Shown here in pieces: positions 23,128 through 36,396 of a DNA stretch of 64,000 nucleotides. The stretch is from Calendula officinalis. Lineage: Eukaryota; Streptophyta; Magnoliopsida; Asterales; Asteraceae. The stretch lies in contig OY970820.1 in NCBI GenBank assembly GCA_963853835.1, positions 78,860,909 to 78,924,908 on the forward strand. The letters are read 5' to 3'. Position numbers and translations under genes: made by a program. The notes beneath the pieces are model-generated. The model worked only from the letters and a program-made list of their open reading frames with translations, searched no databases and had not been told where the DNA came from. Position 1 is the first letter of the stretch, and each line of letters begins with the position of its first letter.

Positions 23128-25912
23128 TGTAACGCCCTGAAATTTTATTAATTATATTTTATTAATTTAATTGTCATATTTAAGATTGGAATGAATAATT
23201 AGTAAACTAATTATAATGAAGCCAGACAGTTCATTTTTATTAGACATTAATTTATTTAGACGACAATTTATTAGACGCGTTAATTATTTAGGCGAACTGT
23301 AATTTGACGGTTCGTATTAGTTAGATGTTTTAATTACTTTGGACACTTTAGAAATTAATAGACGTTCGTATACCGGTTAGTTGATCGTAAGAGTGAATGA
23401 TATTCTTTTGAGTCGGGCCGACCTTTCGGCCAAGGCCCGAACCGGTTTTTGTTTCCTTCCTCTTGAGCCCAAACTTGTAATGCTTCCCCTAGCCCAATCG
23501 TTATGAGTGGCCTAGAGCCCGATTGTGATGATATTTAGTGTTAAGCTAATTAGGAAAATCCCTAATTCCCCATTATATTCTTTCAGCCGACCCTGTTCTT
23601 GGTAGTACGTTTTCCCTATTGGTCGATTCCATATGATGAGTTTGTAGGAGGAGGCGGCAATAATAAATCTGGATTCTTGTTCCTTGCGTTGGAAATTGTC
23701 CTGACCGACAATCAAATTTGGATAAGGCATGTAAAACTAGTGAGTTGGTGGTTAGTCTTTTTATCGGCATTCTTTGTTTATTTTTCTTGGTCAGTGGCGT
23801 TTTTTCTTCAACCACACAATTGAATAAGTTGGCTCAAATTAATTATTGGTTTTACAATTTAGGATTTAATCGATTGATGGTGTTCTACGACTTAGATGAG
23901 GGTAAAATCGTTTTTCTCGCGGTTAATTTGTAGTAGTATCTTTCCCATATGCCCCTTTCCATTTCATTCTGGCAATCGAGCAGCAAGAAAGTGGCGGGCA
24001 GAAGCAAGCAAGTCGAGCAGAAGTTTGCTCGCCAAGTTCCGATTGGTGGTTTTGTTAATAAAATGGAGACGCATGGGAAGTTGGTAAAGGTGTAATCTTT
24101 AATTTGGGTTTTGGTATGCAAAGTATGAAGGCAACAAACAAATAAATAGAACCCAACCCTTTTGTTTCTGGTTCACTGTTTCAGCAAAGAGAAATCAGCC
24201 ATCGTTTGGGTGGCGACGGCTCGTGTGTTGGTTTGTAGGAAACCGTCCTTTCGTGTTTTGGTTCGTAGGGTATAATTTCTCGTCCTTTTATTTTATAGTT
24301 TGTCGTTGAGTTGATTGTTTCGGTTTTAGCTTTGGGGTTATCTAGTTAGCAAAATCATTATAACCATTTTGCTAATCATAAGTTGTGGTTCAGGTGTAGA
24401 GGCTGCAGTTTGTAAGTGTCGGGTTGGGTAAAAACCTTTTGTTGATGACTTGTCGTTTGTTAATCGAAAAATCGGAAACCGAACCTTAAGGTTCTTGGTT
24501 TCCTTAAAAACGAGAAGTTTTCTAATAAGAGATTAATTAGATTACTGTGAAAATGAATATCTATGACAAAGCGGGTTTCGGGGCTGTCGGGTGTCTCGGG
24601 AATAAGCGGGTTGTTGTCGGGATTCAAATTGGGTTTAAACATCAAACTGAATTTTTGGCAGAATCTGTCCTCCATGTTCGGGTCTATTTTTATCATACTT
24701 AAAATATGTTTTTGGATTTTTGGCCCGTGCTGGTCTCTAGTTTTCTGAATCCTCTTTCCGTTGCCGCTGACGTCTCGTCAATCTGATTTACTGTTTAAAA
24801 GTTATTACTGTTTTATTTAGCTGCTATCAGAATTTCTATCCGTTCCGTTATTATGTTTTGTGAGCCGGTTTTGAGACCCTTAGAGTCGGAATTTGGGCAG
24901 AAGCCACTTGACAATGTTTTGTAGTATTCTGAGTCTAGTTTTCTTGGTTAAAATATGGGGAAAATCTAATGAACGGTTTGAGAGTTATGACCGTTCCCGT
25001 GAGAGTGCTGAGTGCTGTTTAGTTTCTGCTCAAACAACCTTTGAGTCTAATCCTAACCCGAGATTTCTTGTACCTTGTAGGACCTTCTAGGACCTGTTAG
25101 AGACGCTCTTCTGTACCGAAGATATTTAGGAGCATACGTCTATTCGAGGTGAATATTCTCACCGTGTATTCGGTTATAACGATACGTGCATGACTTATGT
25201 GGTTAACTGTTTTGATCTATTTTACTTTCTGTGTGATTGACCTGTTATCTGAGTATCTGAGTGGCTGTTTTTTTTATCTATCACTGATCTGAGACAGACG
25301 TGCCGAGTATCTGAGCCGGTACCGAGTCATTTTGTGCTACTATGTGACAGGGCTATTTGTGTGGTTTATGTTATGAGTTGAAAACATAAAAATAATTAAT
25401 AAATCTGAGTGGTAATTCTGTGTGGTAATTATGTGTGGAAATTCTGTGTGGTAGCCTGAGTGGCATTTTAGTGTAAGGAGAGGCGAGGTTGATCTCTAGA
25501 CTCGATTTACACAAGCGCGCTATATAAATTTAAAAGATACAAAAACTGAGAAATTAACTGAGTAGCAAATGAGTAGGAGTTCACTTGTGTGCCCTCATGT
25601 ATTGTATGTTGTAGTTGTTTACATTTTGAGTTTATTCACTCAGCTTCCCCGCTGACCCAAAATCTCCCTCCCATTTTCAGGTACTAGTAAAGGAAAGGAG
25701 AAGGTGGACGGTTGACTGCTGTACTACTTCTGAGTGCGGATGTGAAACGTTTTTTTTTTTATTATTTTAAAACTCTGAATTTTAGTTAAGACATTTCCGC
25801 ATTAAATACATTTTATATCAAACAATTATTTTGGGGATTATTTATGAGACCTTTTTGATTATAATTTTGTATTCGAAAATTTTAAAAATCTTGTAAATTT
25901 TAGGGTGTTACA
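23128..25912 (+). repeat. Gypsy D LTR 1 (complete)
   Basis: About 2.79 kb from TGTAACGCCCTGAAA to GGGTGTTACA. The primer site follows at 25915, read as TTGGTTTCAGAGC with one mismatch to the usual TTGGTATCAGAGC. Compared with LTR 3 it lacks about 35 bp after TAGACGTTCGTATA. Short frames within it also occur in LTR 3 and show no coding features. Confidence 0.85.
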
Positions 25913-28341
25913 AATTGGTTTCAGAGCACTGACTTGAGGGATTTGAATTCACAAGGGGTGAATTCAAACTCAAGTTTGAGTTACGAGTTTTAATATGAGA
26001 AATAAGTAAAATATTTTCTGAGTAAAGATTCCACATCCAATGTACAGCATGTCACGTCGACCTCTCGCTTTTCCTGCTGCTGGTAATATTTAAGAACTTT
26101 TATTTATCTGGGAATTTCTTTGTATTCTGCGTTTTGAGGAATGACAAATATGAGAATTGCTGTTATTATTTTGAGTATAATTCTGCTTTAACTCCGAGTT
26201 TATTTCGCACAAGGATTGCTTTTCTGAATATATTTTCTGTGTGCATTTATGAGTGCATCTGTGTCATACACGCTAAAAATTATAATTACATATAACTTTA
26301 TATAATCTGTGAGATTTGATAATTCTGAGAAATTTTAACGAAAAGGGGTAATAAATGGATATGAAATTATGATATAAATTCCATAGTTTATTTAATGAGA
26401 ACATGTCTTCGGTAAATAAGAAATGAGGAGTAATAAATTTTTCATATTGAGAAAATATTAAAATCTTTCGTTTTGGAAAAGTAATTAATAGAAAGAGTTA
26501 TTGCAACGAGTAAACTGTGAAACGAGTAAATGAAATATATTGTTATTACCAACTGATTTAAAGAATATTTTATGATCGTTTATCAACTCGAGTAAAGTGA
26601 AAATACCAAGAACATATTTTTATATAAAAAAAATTATTATTATTTAAAAATTGATATTTATTTTAAGTTATTTACATTTGAACTAGACGAGAAATCTTAA
26701 CTAGAATTGAATTTTATTTTTATCCGTTATTTCAGAGTCATTTTAGTTTTTAATATTAAAACTTTAGTTGGATTAAGCATGTTTTTAAATGTTGAATTAT
26801 CATTTGAGATTCTATTTAGTGGAACCTTTTCACTTATTTATCAAATTGAAAAATTTTAAATTTATGAGAATTTTGGGTGTTATGAAATCTTTGGTCAATT
26901 AAAAAGGAAAATGTGTTTATAAAGAGATGAGACATGATGTATTGGGAAAATCTTTTTGCTGAGAAAATAATAAACCGAGATTTATTAAATTGAGATCAAA
27001 TGAGAAAACTTTTAAGGTATGTGATTTTAATAGCTGAGTCTGAAAATTCTTAATTTTTTTTTATGAATTCAGTGAGAGATTATTAATTTAACGCTGAGAT
27101 ATTGAATAACCTATATAAGTTTGTTATACCAACTAATCGAGGATTGCCGAGTCAAATTAAACAGAAATTATTCAAGTTTATCTTAAAGGGTATTTATTAA
27201 AAGTGAACTAAAGCGAGACTATCATCATGAATTCGGTGATGATTTATTTAAAAATGAATCAGAAGAGCTTATTAGTTATATTATGTTCTGAGTTAAAAAC
27301 ATAATAAAATACTTTGGCTGAGTGCCTTTTTGCTGAGTGCATTTATGAGTAATGTTTATAAAATTTTGAGTAATTTATCAGATATGAAAATAAAATTTTC
27401 CTTCCTTTTTAGTGTGATTTGCTGGTGGATTTATGTGTGGGAAGTTGTGAACTTTGGGATTGACCCGTGACCAAACAAAGGTAGGTGTCGAAAGTAATAG
27501 AGGGCCCCTATTACCGTACACACAGGACTTTTGGTTGGTTATGGGGAGATTTTGAGGGGAACGATGAACCAATGCTTGCTATTGTGAATTTATTATATGC
27601 ATATTATTTGCTTGAGTGAGGGGATGTTGTTGTATTATTATGATAGAGAATTCTAGCGCCAAACTCGAGGTCGAGTTTTCTCCAAGTGGAGTTGAGTATG
27701 AGTAAAAAGGGCAATTTCCAAAATAATAATAATTATCATCGGGAATTATATATAAAATTATTATGAGCATGATGTCTATGCAGATAAATTTTTCTGGGTG
27801 AATATTTTAAAATGTGAAATCTAGATACCTATACGTAATTAGAGAATTTATAAGAACAATTATCGAATTTAATAACTGAGAATCATTAAATTCATTTTAT
27901 GATATAATTATGAGTTTATGATAAATTGATAAATCGGGGTTAATAGAGAATAAATAAATCAAGTTAATTGAGTTGGGTGCAATGGTGCAAAAGAGAAGTC
28001 CCATAGGGTAGAGAACTTTGAGGTGCTATTGTTTGCTGATTATTGAGTAGATTTTTGAGCATATAAGAAATTTATTAATCTAGTTATGAGAGCTATATAA
28101 TCATACCAATAACGAGAAATTATGAAATTCGAGTAATAAGGATGTTATCAATTAATCGCTCATGAGAAGATCGCCATAATAAATTATGAGGAAAATATAT
28201 TGAGAAATTATCGAACAATAAGAAACTAATAAATCGAGTTAAAAGGAAAAAGTATTAAAAAGAACCAGATGATAAAGTTTTATTTATGAACAAATATTAA
28301 ATTTAAACTAAAGAGGAGTATCGAGTTAAATTATGAAATTG

Positions 28342-28372
<31 letters not shown>

Positions 28373-29485
28373 CTGTGTGTATATATATATATATATATAT
28401 ATTATGTTTTATTGAGTAATTACTAAACCGATAATAGTTATTAAAATGAGCACACGAGAAAATATAAGTGTATCAAGTATTAGAATTTTAGTAAAGTACT
28501 ATGAGTTTACAAATCGAGAAAATAAGCATATTGTGTGATTTGTGAGAAGTCATTGAATGAGAATTTTAATAAAGTGTTGATATGACATGCGATGAGTTAA
28601 AAGCGGAGTTATAAGAGATTAAAATGAATGCATTTGAGTATATGGAAAATGGAGTAAAAGGCATGAGTTGCTTACTATGCGAACACCTTCTGTTAATGAT
28701 ATCTGCGAATATGAGATTTCTGCATGATAAACACATTTATTGTGAAAAATGTAATTGTTTGCGTATTATTTGATAGTGGTGCGTACCACTAAATTGTTTC
28801 TTATTCCTTAGACAAACTAATGTCCCATAGGGTAGAGGACTTTGAGGTGCTATTATTATTAAGAGAACACTAATAACAAGGCTATTTGTTGCTAAATTGT
28901 ATGAGTGACTATTTAATAGAGCGGTGAGGACATAAATTTCCCCACAAAACTTATTTTTATCGTCATGAGAGGACCGAGTATGATTACGAGCACGAGTTGG
29001 AAGACCGAGCACTACGCCGTGATTATCAGTCGCCACAAACCAAACCGTAACAAATCTCCAAGTGGAGTTGAATCGGAGATTCAACACAACGTTAACCGCT
29101 AGGTGCAGCAACTGTGTCCAACTACGAGAGTAAGAAGACATCTCCATCAGAGTATCGAGAGTTAGTGTGTGTCATTTTTGACATCCTTTTCATCGTTACA
29201 CTGAGACCCTTAGTAAACATTCGCTTTTATTTCTTTTATCCTTAACTTTTGCACCGCCAGAGATGGACGAGTTGTATGCGCATTTGCAAGAAATGGAGTT
29301 TATTCTGATCGAGTAGGTCACCCTGAAGAATTTTTCGTTCTTTTCGTAACCTTATCATTTTTTTTTCTCTTTTCTATCTCAGAACGTGTCGTTGACGAGC
29401 CTGAGGCTGAGATGCAAAATTGCTACCCTGAGCTTCTTCCGAGCGATGACTTCGGGGACGAAGTCTATTTTAAGTGGAGTTGAGT
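25913..29485 (+). other. Gypsy D internal region, copy 1
   Basis: About 3.57 kb, very AT-rich and without an open frame of note. It contains a protease-like relic (28763-28860), an (AT)n run (28346-28402) and a short frame ending GDEVYFKWS just before the polypurine tract TTTTAAGTGGAGT. A repair scar with copied filler lies at about 27999-28035. Confidence 0.75.
28763..28860 (+). pseudogene. Decayed aspartic protease motif of Gypsy D
   Basis: The frame reads CVLFDSGAYH, a stop, IVSYSLDKLM and so on, which fits the retropepsin motif (LFDSGA-H-F-S) of Gypsy elements with a nonsense codon. The same relic occurs at about 31254-31350. No intact flanking gag or RT was seen. Confidence 0.45.
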
Positions 29486-29813
29486 TGTAACGCCCTGAAA
29501 TTTTATTAATTATATTTTATTAATTTAATTGTCATATTTAAGATTAGAATGAATAATTAGTAAACTAATTATAATGAAGCCAGACGGTTCGTTTTTATTA
29601 GACATTAATTTATTTAGACAACAATTTATTAGACGCGTTAATTATTTAGACGAACTGTAATTTGAGGGTTCGTATTAGTTAGATGTTTTAATTACTTTGG
29701 ACACTTTAGAAATTAATAGACGTTCGTATATTATTAAAAAGTAATTAATTAGCCGCCTCAGGTTTTGACCGGTTAGTTGATCGTAAGAGTGAATGATATT
29801 CTTTTCAGTCGGG
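29486..29813 (+). repeat. Gypsy D LTR 2, 5' 328 bp only
   Basis: Starts TGTAACGCCCTGAAATT after the polypurine tract and follows LTR 3 up to CAGTCGGG. There it jumps into internal sequence equivalent to about 27547. GGG is shared at the joint. Confidence 0.85.
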
Positions 29814-30810
29814 AGATTTTGAGGGGAACGATGAACCAATGCTTGCTATTGTGAATTTATTATATGCATATTATTTGCTTGAGTGAGGGGATGTTGTTGT
29901 ATTATTATGATAGAGAATTCTAGCGCCAAACTCGAGGTCGAGTTTTCTCCAAGTGGAGTTGAGTAGGAGTAAAAAGGGCAATTTCCAAAATAATTTTAAT
30001 TATCATCGGGAATTATATATAAAATTATTATGAGCATGATGTCTATGCAGATAAATTTTTCTGGGTGAATATTTTAAAATGTGAAATCTAGATACCTATA
30101 CGTAATTAGAGAATTTATAAGAACAATTATCGAATTTAATAACTGAGAATCATTAAATTCATTTTATGATATAATTATGAGTTTATGATAAATTGATAAA
30201 TCGGGGTTAATAGAGAATAAATAAATCAAGTTAATTGAGTTGGGTGCAATGGTGCACAAGAGAAGTAGTAAATACTATAATTATATACAAAAGAGGATAA
30301 GTATACTTATTATTGTGTGGCTACAATTAGATAATGAGCTAATGATATAATGGGAAACTATCAAATTTTAATTAACGAGAACTCATTAGGGAGTCGGATA
30401 TGAGAAAATTGCTACAATGAAATTTTGAGGAAATGAGTTAAAATGAGATCGTTAAATTGAAGAGATAATGAATTATTAAAACAAATGAGAAAATTTTATT
30501 TTTACTGATTATTGAGTAGATTTTTGAACTTATAAGAAATTTATTAATCTAGTTATGAGAGCTATATAATCATACCAATAACGAGAAATTATGAAATTCG
30601 AGTAATAAGGATGTTATCAATGAATCGCTCATGAGAAGATCGCCATAATAAATTATGAGGAAAATTTATTGAGAAATTATCGAACAATAAGAAACTAATA
30701 AATCGAGTTAAAAGGAAAAAGTATTAAAAAGAACCAGATGATAAAGTTTTATTTATGAACAAATATTAAATTTAAATTAAAGAGGAGTATCGAGTTAAAT
30801 TATGAAATTG

Positions 30811-30879
<69 letters not shown>

Positions 30880-31974
30880 ATATATATATATATTATGTTT
30901 TATTGAGTAATTACTAAACCGATAATAGTTATTAAAATGAGCACACGAGAAAATATAAGTGTATCAAGTATTAGAATTTTAGTAAAGTACTATGAGTTTA
31001 CAAATCGAGAAAATGAGCATATTGTGTGATTTGTGAGAAGTCATTGAATGAGAATATTAATAAAGTGTTGATATGACATGCGATGAGTTAAAAGCGGAGT
31101 TATAAGAGATTAAAATGAATGCATTTGAGTATATGGAAAATGGAGTAAAAGGCATGAGTTGCTTACTATGTGAACACCTTCTGTTAATGATATCTGCGAA
31201 TATGAGATTTCTGCATGATAAACACATTTATTGTGAAAAATGTAATTGTTTGCGTATTATTTGATAGTGGTGCGTACCACTAAATTGTTTCTTATTCCTT
31301 AGACAAACTAATGTCCCATAGGGTAGAGGACTTTGAGGTGCTATTATTATTAAGAGAACACTAATAACAAGGCTATTTGTTGCTAAATTGTATGAGTGAC
31401 TATTTAATAGAGCGGTGAGGACATAAATTTCCCCACAAAACTTATTTTTATCGTCATGAGAGGACCGAGTATGATTACGAGCACGAGTTGGAAGACCGAG
31501 CACTACGCCGTGATTATCAGTCGCCACAAACCAAACCGTAACAAATCTCCAAGTGGAGTTGAATCGGAGATTCAACACAACGTTAACCGCTAGGTGCAGC
31601 AACTGTGTCCAACTACGAGAGTAAGAAGACATCTCCATCAGAGTATCGAGAGTTAGTGTGTGTCATTTTTGACATCCTTTTCATCGTTACACTGAGACCC
31701 TTAGTAAACATTCGCTTTTATTTCTTTTATCCTTAACTTTTGCACCGCCAGAGATGGACGAGTTGTATGCGCATTTGCAAGAAATGGAGTTTATTCTGAT
31801 CGAGTAGGTCACCCTGAAGAATTTTTGTTCTTTTCGTAACCTTATCATTTTTTTTCTCTTTTCTATCTCAGAACGTGTCGTTGACGAGCCTGAGGCTGAG
31901 ATGCAAAATTGCTACCCTGAGCTTCTTCCGAGCGATGACTTCGGGGACGAAGTCTATTTTAAGTGGAGTTGAGT
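29814..31974 (+). other. Gypsy D internal region, copy 2 (3' part)
   Basis: Equivalent to about 27547-29485 of copy 1 and nearly identical to it. It keeps about 238 bp (30267-30504) that copy 1 lost, and has a longer (AT)n run (about 30815-30892). Ends with the polypurine tract before LTR 3. Confidence 0.85.
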
Positions 31975-34811
31975 TGTAACGCCCTGAAATTTTATTAATT
32001 ATATTTTATTAATTTAATTGTCATATTTAAGATTAGAATGAATAATTAGTAAACTAATTATAATGAAGCCAGACGGTTCGTTTTTATTAGACATTAATTT
32101 ATTTACACAACAATTTATTAGACGCGTTAATTATTTAGACGAACTGTAATTTGACGGTTCGTATTAGTTAGATGTTTTAATTACTTTGGACACTTTAGAA
32201 ATTAATAGACGTTCGTATATTATTAAAAAGTAATTAATTAGCCGCCTCAGGTTTTGACCGGTTAGTTGATCGTAAGAGTGAATGATATTCTTTTGAGTCG
32301 GGCGACCTTTCGGCCAAGGCCCGAACCGGTTTTTGTTTCCTTCCTCTTGAGCCCAAACTTGTAATACTTCCTCTAGCCCAATCGTTATGAGTGGCCTAGA
32401 GCCCGATTGTGATGATATTTAGTGTTAAGCTAATTAGGAAAATCCCTAATTCCCCATTATCTTCTTTCAGCCGACCCTGTTCTTGGTAGTACGTTTTCCC
32501 TATTGGTCGATTCCATATGATGAGTTTGTAGGAGGAGGCGGCAATAATAAATCTGGATTCTTGTTCCTTGCGTTGGAAATTGTCCTGACCGACAATCAAA
32601 TTTGGATAAGGCATGTAAAACTAGTGAGTTGGTGGTTAGTCTTTTTATCGGCATTCTTTGTTTATTTTTCCTGGTCAGTGGCGTTTTTTCTTCAACCACA
32701 CAATTGAATAAGTTGGCTCAAATTAATTATTGGTTTTACAATTTAGGATTTAATCGATTGATGGTGTTCTACGACTTATATGAGGGTATAATCGTTTTTC
32801 TCGCGGTTAATTTGTAGTAGTATCTTTCCCATATGCCCCTTTCCATTTCATTCTGGCAATCGAGCAGCAAGAAAGTGGCGGGCAGAAGCAAGCAAGTCGA
32901 GCAGAAGTTTGCTCGCCAAGTTCCGATTGGTGGTTTTGTTAATAAAATGGAGACGCATGGGAAGTTGGTAAAGGTGTAATCTTTAATTTGGGTTTTGGTA
33001 TGCAAAGTATGAAGGCAACAAACAAATAAATAGAACCCAACCCTTTTGTTTCTGGTTCACTGTTTCAGCAAAGAGAAATCAGCCATCGTTTGTGTGGCGA
33101 CGGCTCGTGTGTTGGTTTGTAGGAAACCGTCCTTTCGTGTTTTGGTTCGTAGGGTATAATTTCTCGTCCTTTTATTTTATAGTTTGTCGTTGAGTTGATT
33201 GTTTCGGTTTTAGCTTTGGGGTTATCTAGTTAGCAAAATCATTATAACCATTTTGCTAATCATAAGTTGTGGTTCAGGTGTAGAGGCTGCAGTTTGTAAG
33301 TGTCGGGTTGGGTAAAAACCTTATGTTGATGACTTGTCGTTTGTTAATCGAAAAATCGGAAACCGAACCTTAAGGTTCTTGGTTTCCTTAAAAACGAGAA
33401 GTTTTCTAATAAGAGATTAATTAGATTACTGTGAAAATGAATATCTATGACAAAGCGGGTTTCGGGGCTGTCGGGTGTCTCGGGAATAAGCGGGTTGTTG
33501 TCGGGATTCAAATTGGGTTTAAACATCAAACTGAATTTTTGGCAGAATCTGTCCTCCATGTTCGGGTCTATTTTTATCATACTTAAAATATGTTTTTGGA
33601 TTTTTGGCCCGTGCTGGTCTCTAGTTTTCTGAGTCCTCTTTCCGTTGCCGCTGACGTCTCGTCAATCTGATTTACTGTTTAAAAGTTATTACTGTATTAT
33701 TTAGCTGCTATCAGAATTTCTATCCGTTCCGTTATTCTGTTTTGTGAGCCGGTTTTGAGACCCTTAGAGTCGAAATTTGGGCAGAAGCCACTTGACAATG
33801 TTTTGTAGTATTCTGAGTCTAGTTTTCTTGGTTAAAATATGGGGAAAATCTAATGAACGGTTGGAGAGTTATGACCGTTCCCGTGAGAGTGCTGAGTGCT
33901 GTTTAGTTTCTGCTCAAACAACCTTTGAGTCTAATCCTAACCCGAGCTTTCTTGTACCTTGTAGGACCTTCTAGGACCTGTTAGAGACGCTCTTCTGTAC
34001 CGAAGATATTTAGGAGCATACGTCTATTCGAGGTGAATATTCTCACCGTGTATTCAGTTATAACGATACGTGCATGACTTATGTGGTTAACTGTTTTGAT
34101 CTATTTTACTTTCTGTGTGATTGACCTGTTATCTGAGTATCTGAGTGGCTATTTTTTTTATCTATCACTGATCTGAGACAGACGTGCCGAGTATATGAGC
34201 CGGTACCGAGTCATTTTGTGCTACTATGTGACAGGGCTATCTGTGTGGTTTATGTTATGAGTTGAAAACATAAAAATAATTAATAAATCTGAGTGGTAAT
34301 TCTGTGTGGTAATTCTGTGTGGTAATTCTGTGTGGAAATTCTGTGTGGTAGCCTGAGTGGCATTTTAGTGTAAGGAGAGGCGAGGTTGATCTCTCGACTC
34401 GATTTACACAAGCGCGCTATATAAATTTAAAAGATACAAAAACCGAGAAATTAACTGAGTAGCAAATGAGTAGGAGTTCACTTGTGTGCCCTCATGTATT
34501 GTATGTTGTAGTTGTTTACATTTTGATTTTATTCACTCAGCTTCCCCGCTGACCCAAAATCTCCCTCCCATTTTCAGGTACTAGTAAAGGAAAGGAGAAG
34601 GTGGACGGTTGACTGCTGTACTACTTCTTAGTGCGGATGTGAAACGTTTTTTTTTATTATTTTAAAACTCTGAATTTTAGTTAAGACATTTCCGCATTAA
34701 TTAAATACATTTTATATCAAACAATTATTTTGGGGATTATTTATGGGACCTTTTTGATTATTATTTTGTATTCGAAAATTTTAAAAATCTTGTAAATTTT
34801 AGGGTGTTACA
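31975..34811 (+). repeat. Gypsy D LTR 3 (complete)
   Basis: About 2.84 kb, same ends as LTR 1. Followed by an intact primer site TTGGTATCAGAGC at 34814. It includes a GTGTGGTAATTCT tandem run near 34290-34330 that has more units than in LTR 1. Confidence 0.88.
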
Positions 34812-35392
34812 AGTTGGTATCAGAGCACTGACTTGAGGGATTTGGATTCACAAGGGGTGAATTCAAACTCAAGTTTGAGTTACGAGTTTTAATATGAGAA
34901 ATAAGTAAAATATTTTCTGAGTAAAGATTCCACATCCAATGTACAGCATGTCACGTCGACCTCTCGCTTTTCCTGCTGCTGGTAATATTTAAGAACTTTT
35001 ATTTATTTGGGAATTTCTTTGTATTCTGCGTTTTGAGGAATGACAAATATGAGAATTGCTGTTATTATTTTGAGTATAATTCTGCTTTAACTCCGAGTTT
35101 ATTCGCACAAGGATTGCTTTTCTGAGTATATTTTCTGTGTGCATTTATGAGTGCATCTGTGTCATACACGCTAAAAATTATAATTACATATAACTTTATA
35201 TAATCTGTGAGATTTGATAATTCTGAGAAATTTTAACGAAAAGGGGTAATAAATGGATATGAAATTATGATATAAATTCCATAGTTTATTTAATGAGAAC
35301 ATGTCTTCGGTAAATAAGAAATGAGGAGTAATAAATTTTTCATATTGAGAAAATATAAAAATCTTTCGTTTTGGAAAAGTAATTAATAGAAA
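34812..35392 (+). other. Gypsy D internal region, copy 3 (5' stub)
   Basis: Matches 25913 to about 26495 and stops after AATTAATAGAAA, where an unrelated minus-strand LTR begins. Confidence 0.85.
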
Positions 35393-36396
35393 TAAAGTAG
35401 ACTCATAGACCTTCGAAACGACTGGTCGCACGCCCAATACGGAATTACGGTTGATTTTATATGATTTTTACAAAACCGCCAAAATTCAGCAAAAAGTGCC
35501 ATTTTCTTTAGCTACGGGTTTTTATACAAATTTTCATCCAAACACCCAATTACTCAAGACAACAATCAACAATTCATTCTATGGTTAATTCCTACCAACA
35601 ATAATCATTTTAGCATGTCATTTTCACTAAAAGTTAACTACTTTAAGCATAAAACTTCATCTTCTCAATTTTAGGGTTTTTAGGTCATCTTCCCCAAACA
35701 CCATTGGAGAAGCTTGGTGCTAAGAGCTCTAAGTTTGGTTGCTACTCAACAACTAAACATTTAAAACATAGAAATCAGTCACCAACTTCATTTAGATTGC
35801 AAAGATTTAAACAATTTAACACTTTAAGTAAAGATTATGAAAAAACCCACCAACTCAAGAACCCTAGCTTTCTAACTTGCAAGAACATAAACCCTAGAAA
35901 CAAAGAGACATTTTCTTACCTTAATCTTGCTTTAAATTCGAAATCACAGAGAAGATTAAGAAGGATTGAACTAAAATCTCAAGCATGCAAGTTGTCTTCC
36001 AAAATTTTGTGTGTTGTATGTGTGTGTCGAACAAGCAGAGAAAGAAAAGAGAAAGAGGGTGTTTTGACACCTCTTTAAAACGTGGCAAGCCAAGAGGGAG
36101 GCTGCCCAATTCATTAAACACAGTACAAAATACCTGTTATCTAATTATTCACTGATAAATTTTAAGGCCTAAACGAACTCTGATTTACACAACGAAAATA
36201 TATTTGGAACTCTGGTTAAAAAGGCAATCTAGATATATAAATATCACTAATTAAATAAAACATTTTCGTTTTCACTAATTCTAACCCCTTAGTTAAAATA
36301 CAATTAAATCAATTTAAACAAAATATTAAATATTAAATAATAGAATATAATTTACCAAAAGTAATAAAATAATAGGCAGGGTCTCGGGATGTTACA
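35393..36396 (-). repeat. LTR fragment of a further Gypsy element E, opposite strand
   Basis: On the minus strand it starts TGTAACATCCCGAGACCC at 36396, the usual plant Gypsy LTR start. It runs about 1 kb before being cut at the junction with D. CT-rich and AAACCCT strings lie inside, as in transcribed LTR leaders. The rest of E is missing. The frames in it are not genes. Confidence 0.65.

Larger units (their letters stand above)
23128..35392 (+). mobile_element. Tandem array of Gypsy element D: three LTRs, three internal segments
   Basis: Order: complete LTR (23128-25912), complete internal part (25913-29485), partial LTR (29486-29813), partial internal part (29814-31974), complete LTR (31975-34811), start of another internal part (34812-35392). 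All are in the same orientation and nearly identical. LTRs begin TGTAACGCCCTGAAATT and end GGGTGTTACA; each complete LTR is followed by a tRNA-Met-type primer site. Internal parts have no open gag or pol, only relics, so D was non-autonomous. Shared LTRs between units point to unequal or intra-element recombination. Confidence 0.85.

Noticed and set aside
23599..23933. Small hydrophobic frames (74 and 71 codons) repeated at 32483-32817
   Set aside because: They lie in the duplicated LTRs of Gypsy D, differ by replacement changes and have no start context. Chance frames.
28737..29147. 136-codon minus-strand frame, identical at 31228-31638
   Set aside because: It lies within duplicated Gypsy D internal DNA, opposite the protease relic. 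Identity reflects the duplication of the element, not selection.
35704..36078. 124-codon plus-strand frame
   Set aside because: Lies within the minus-strand LTR piece E, has no domain features and starts at no credible promoter.
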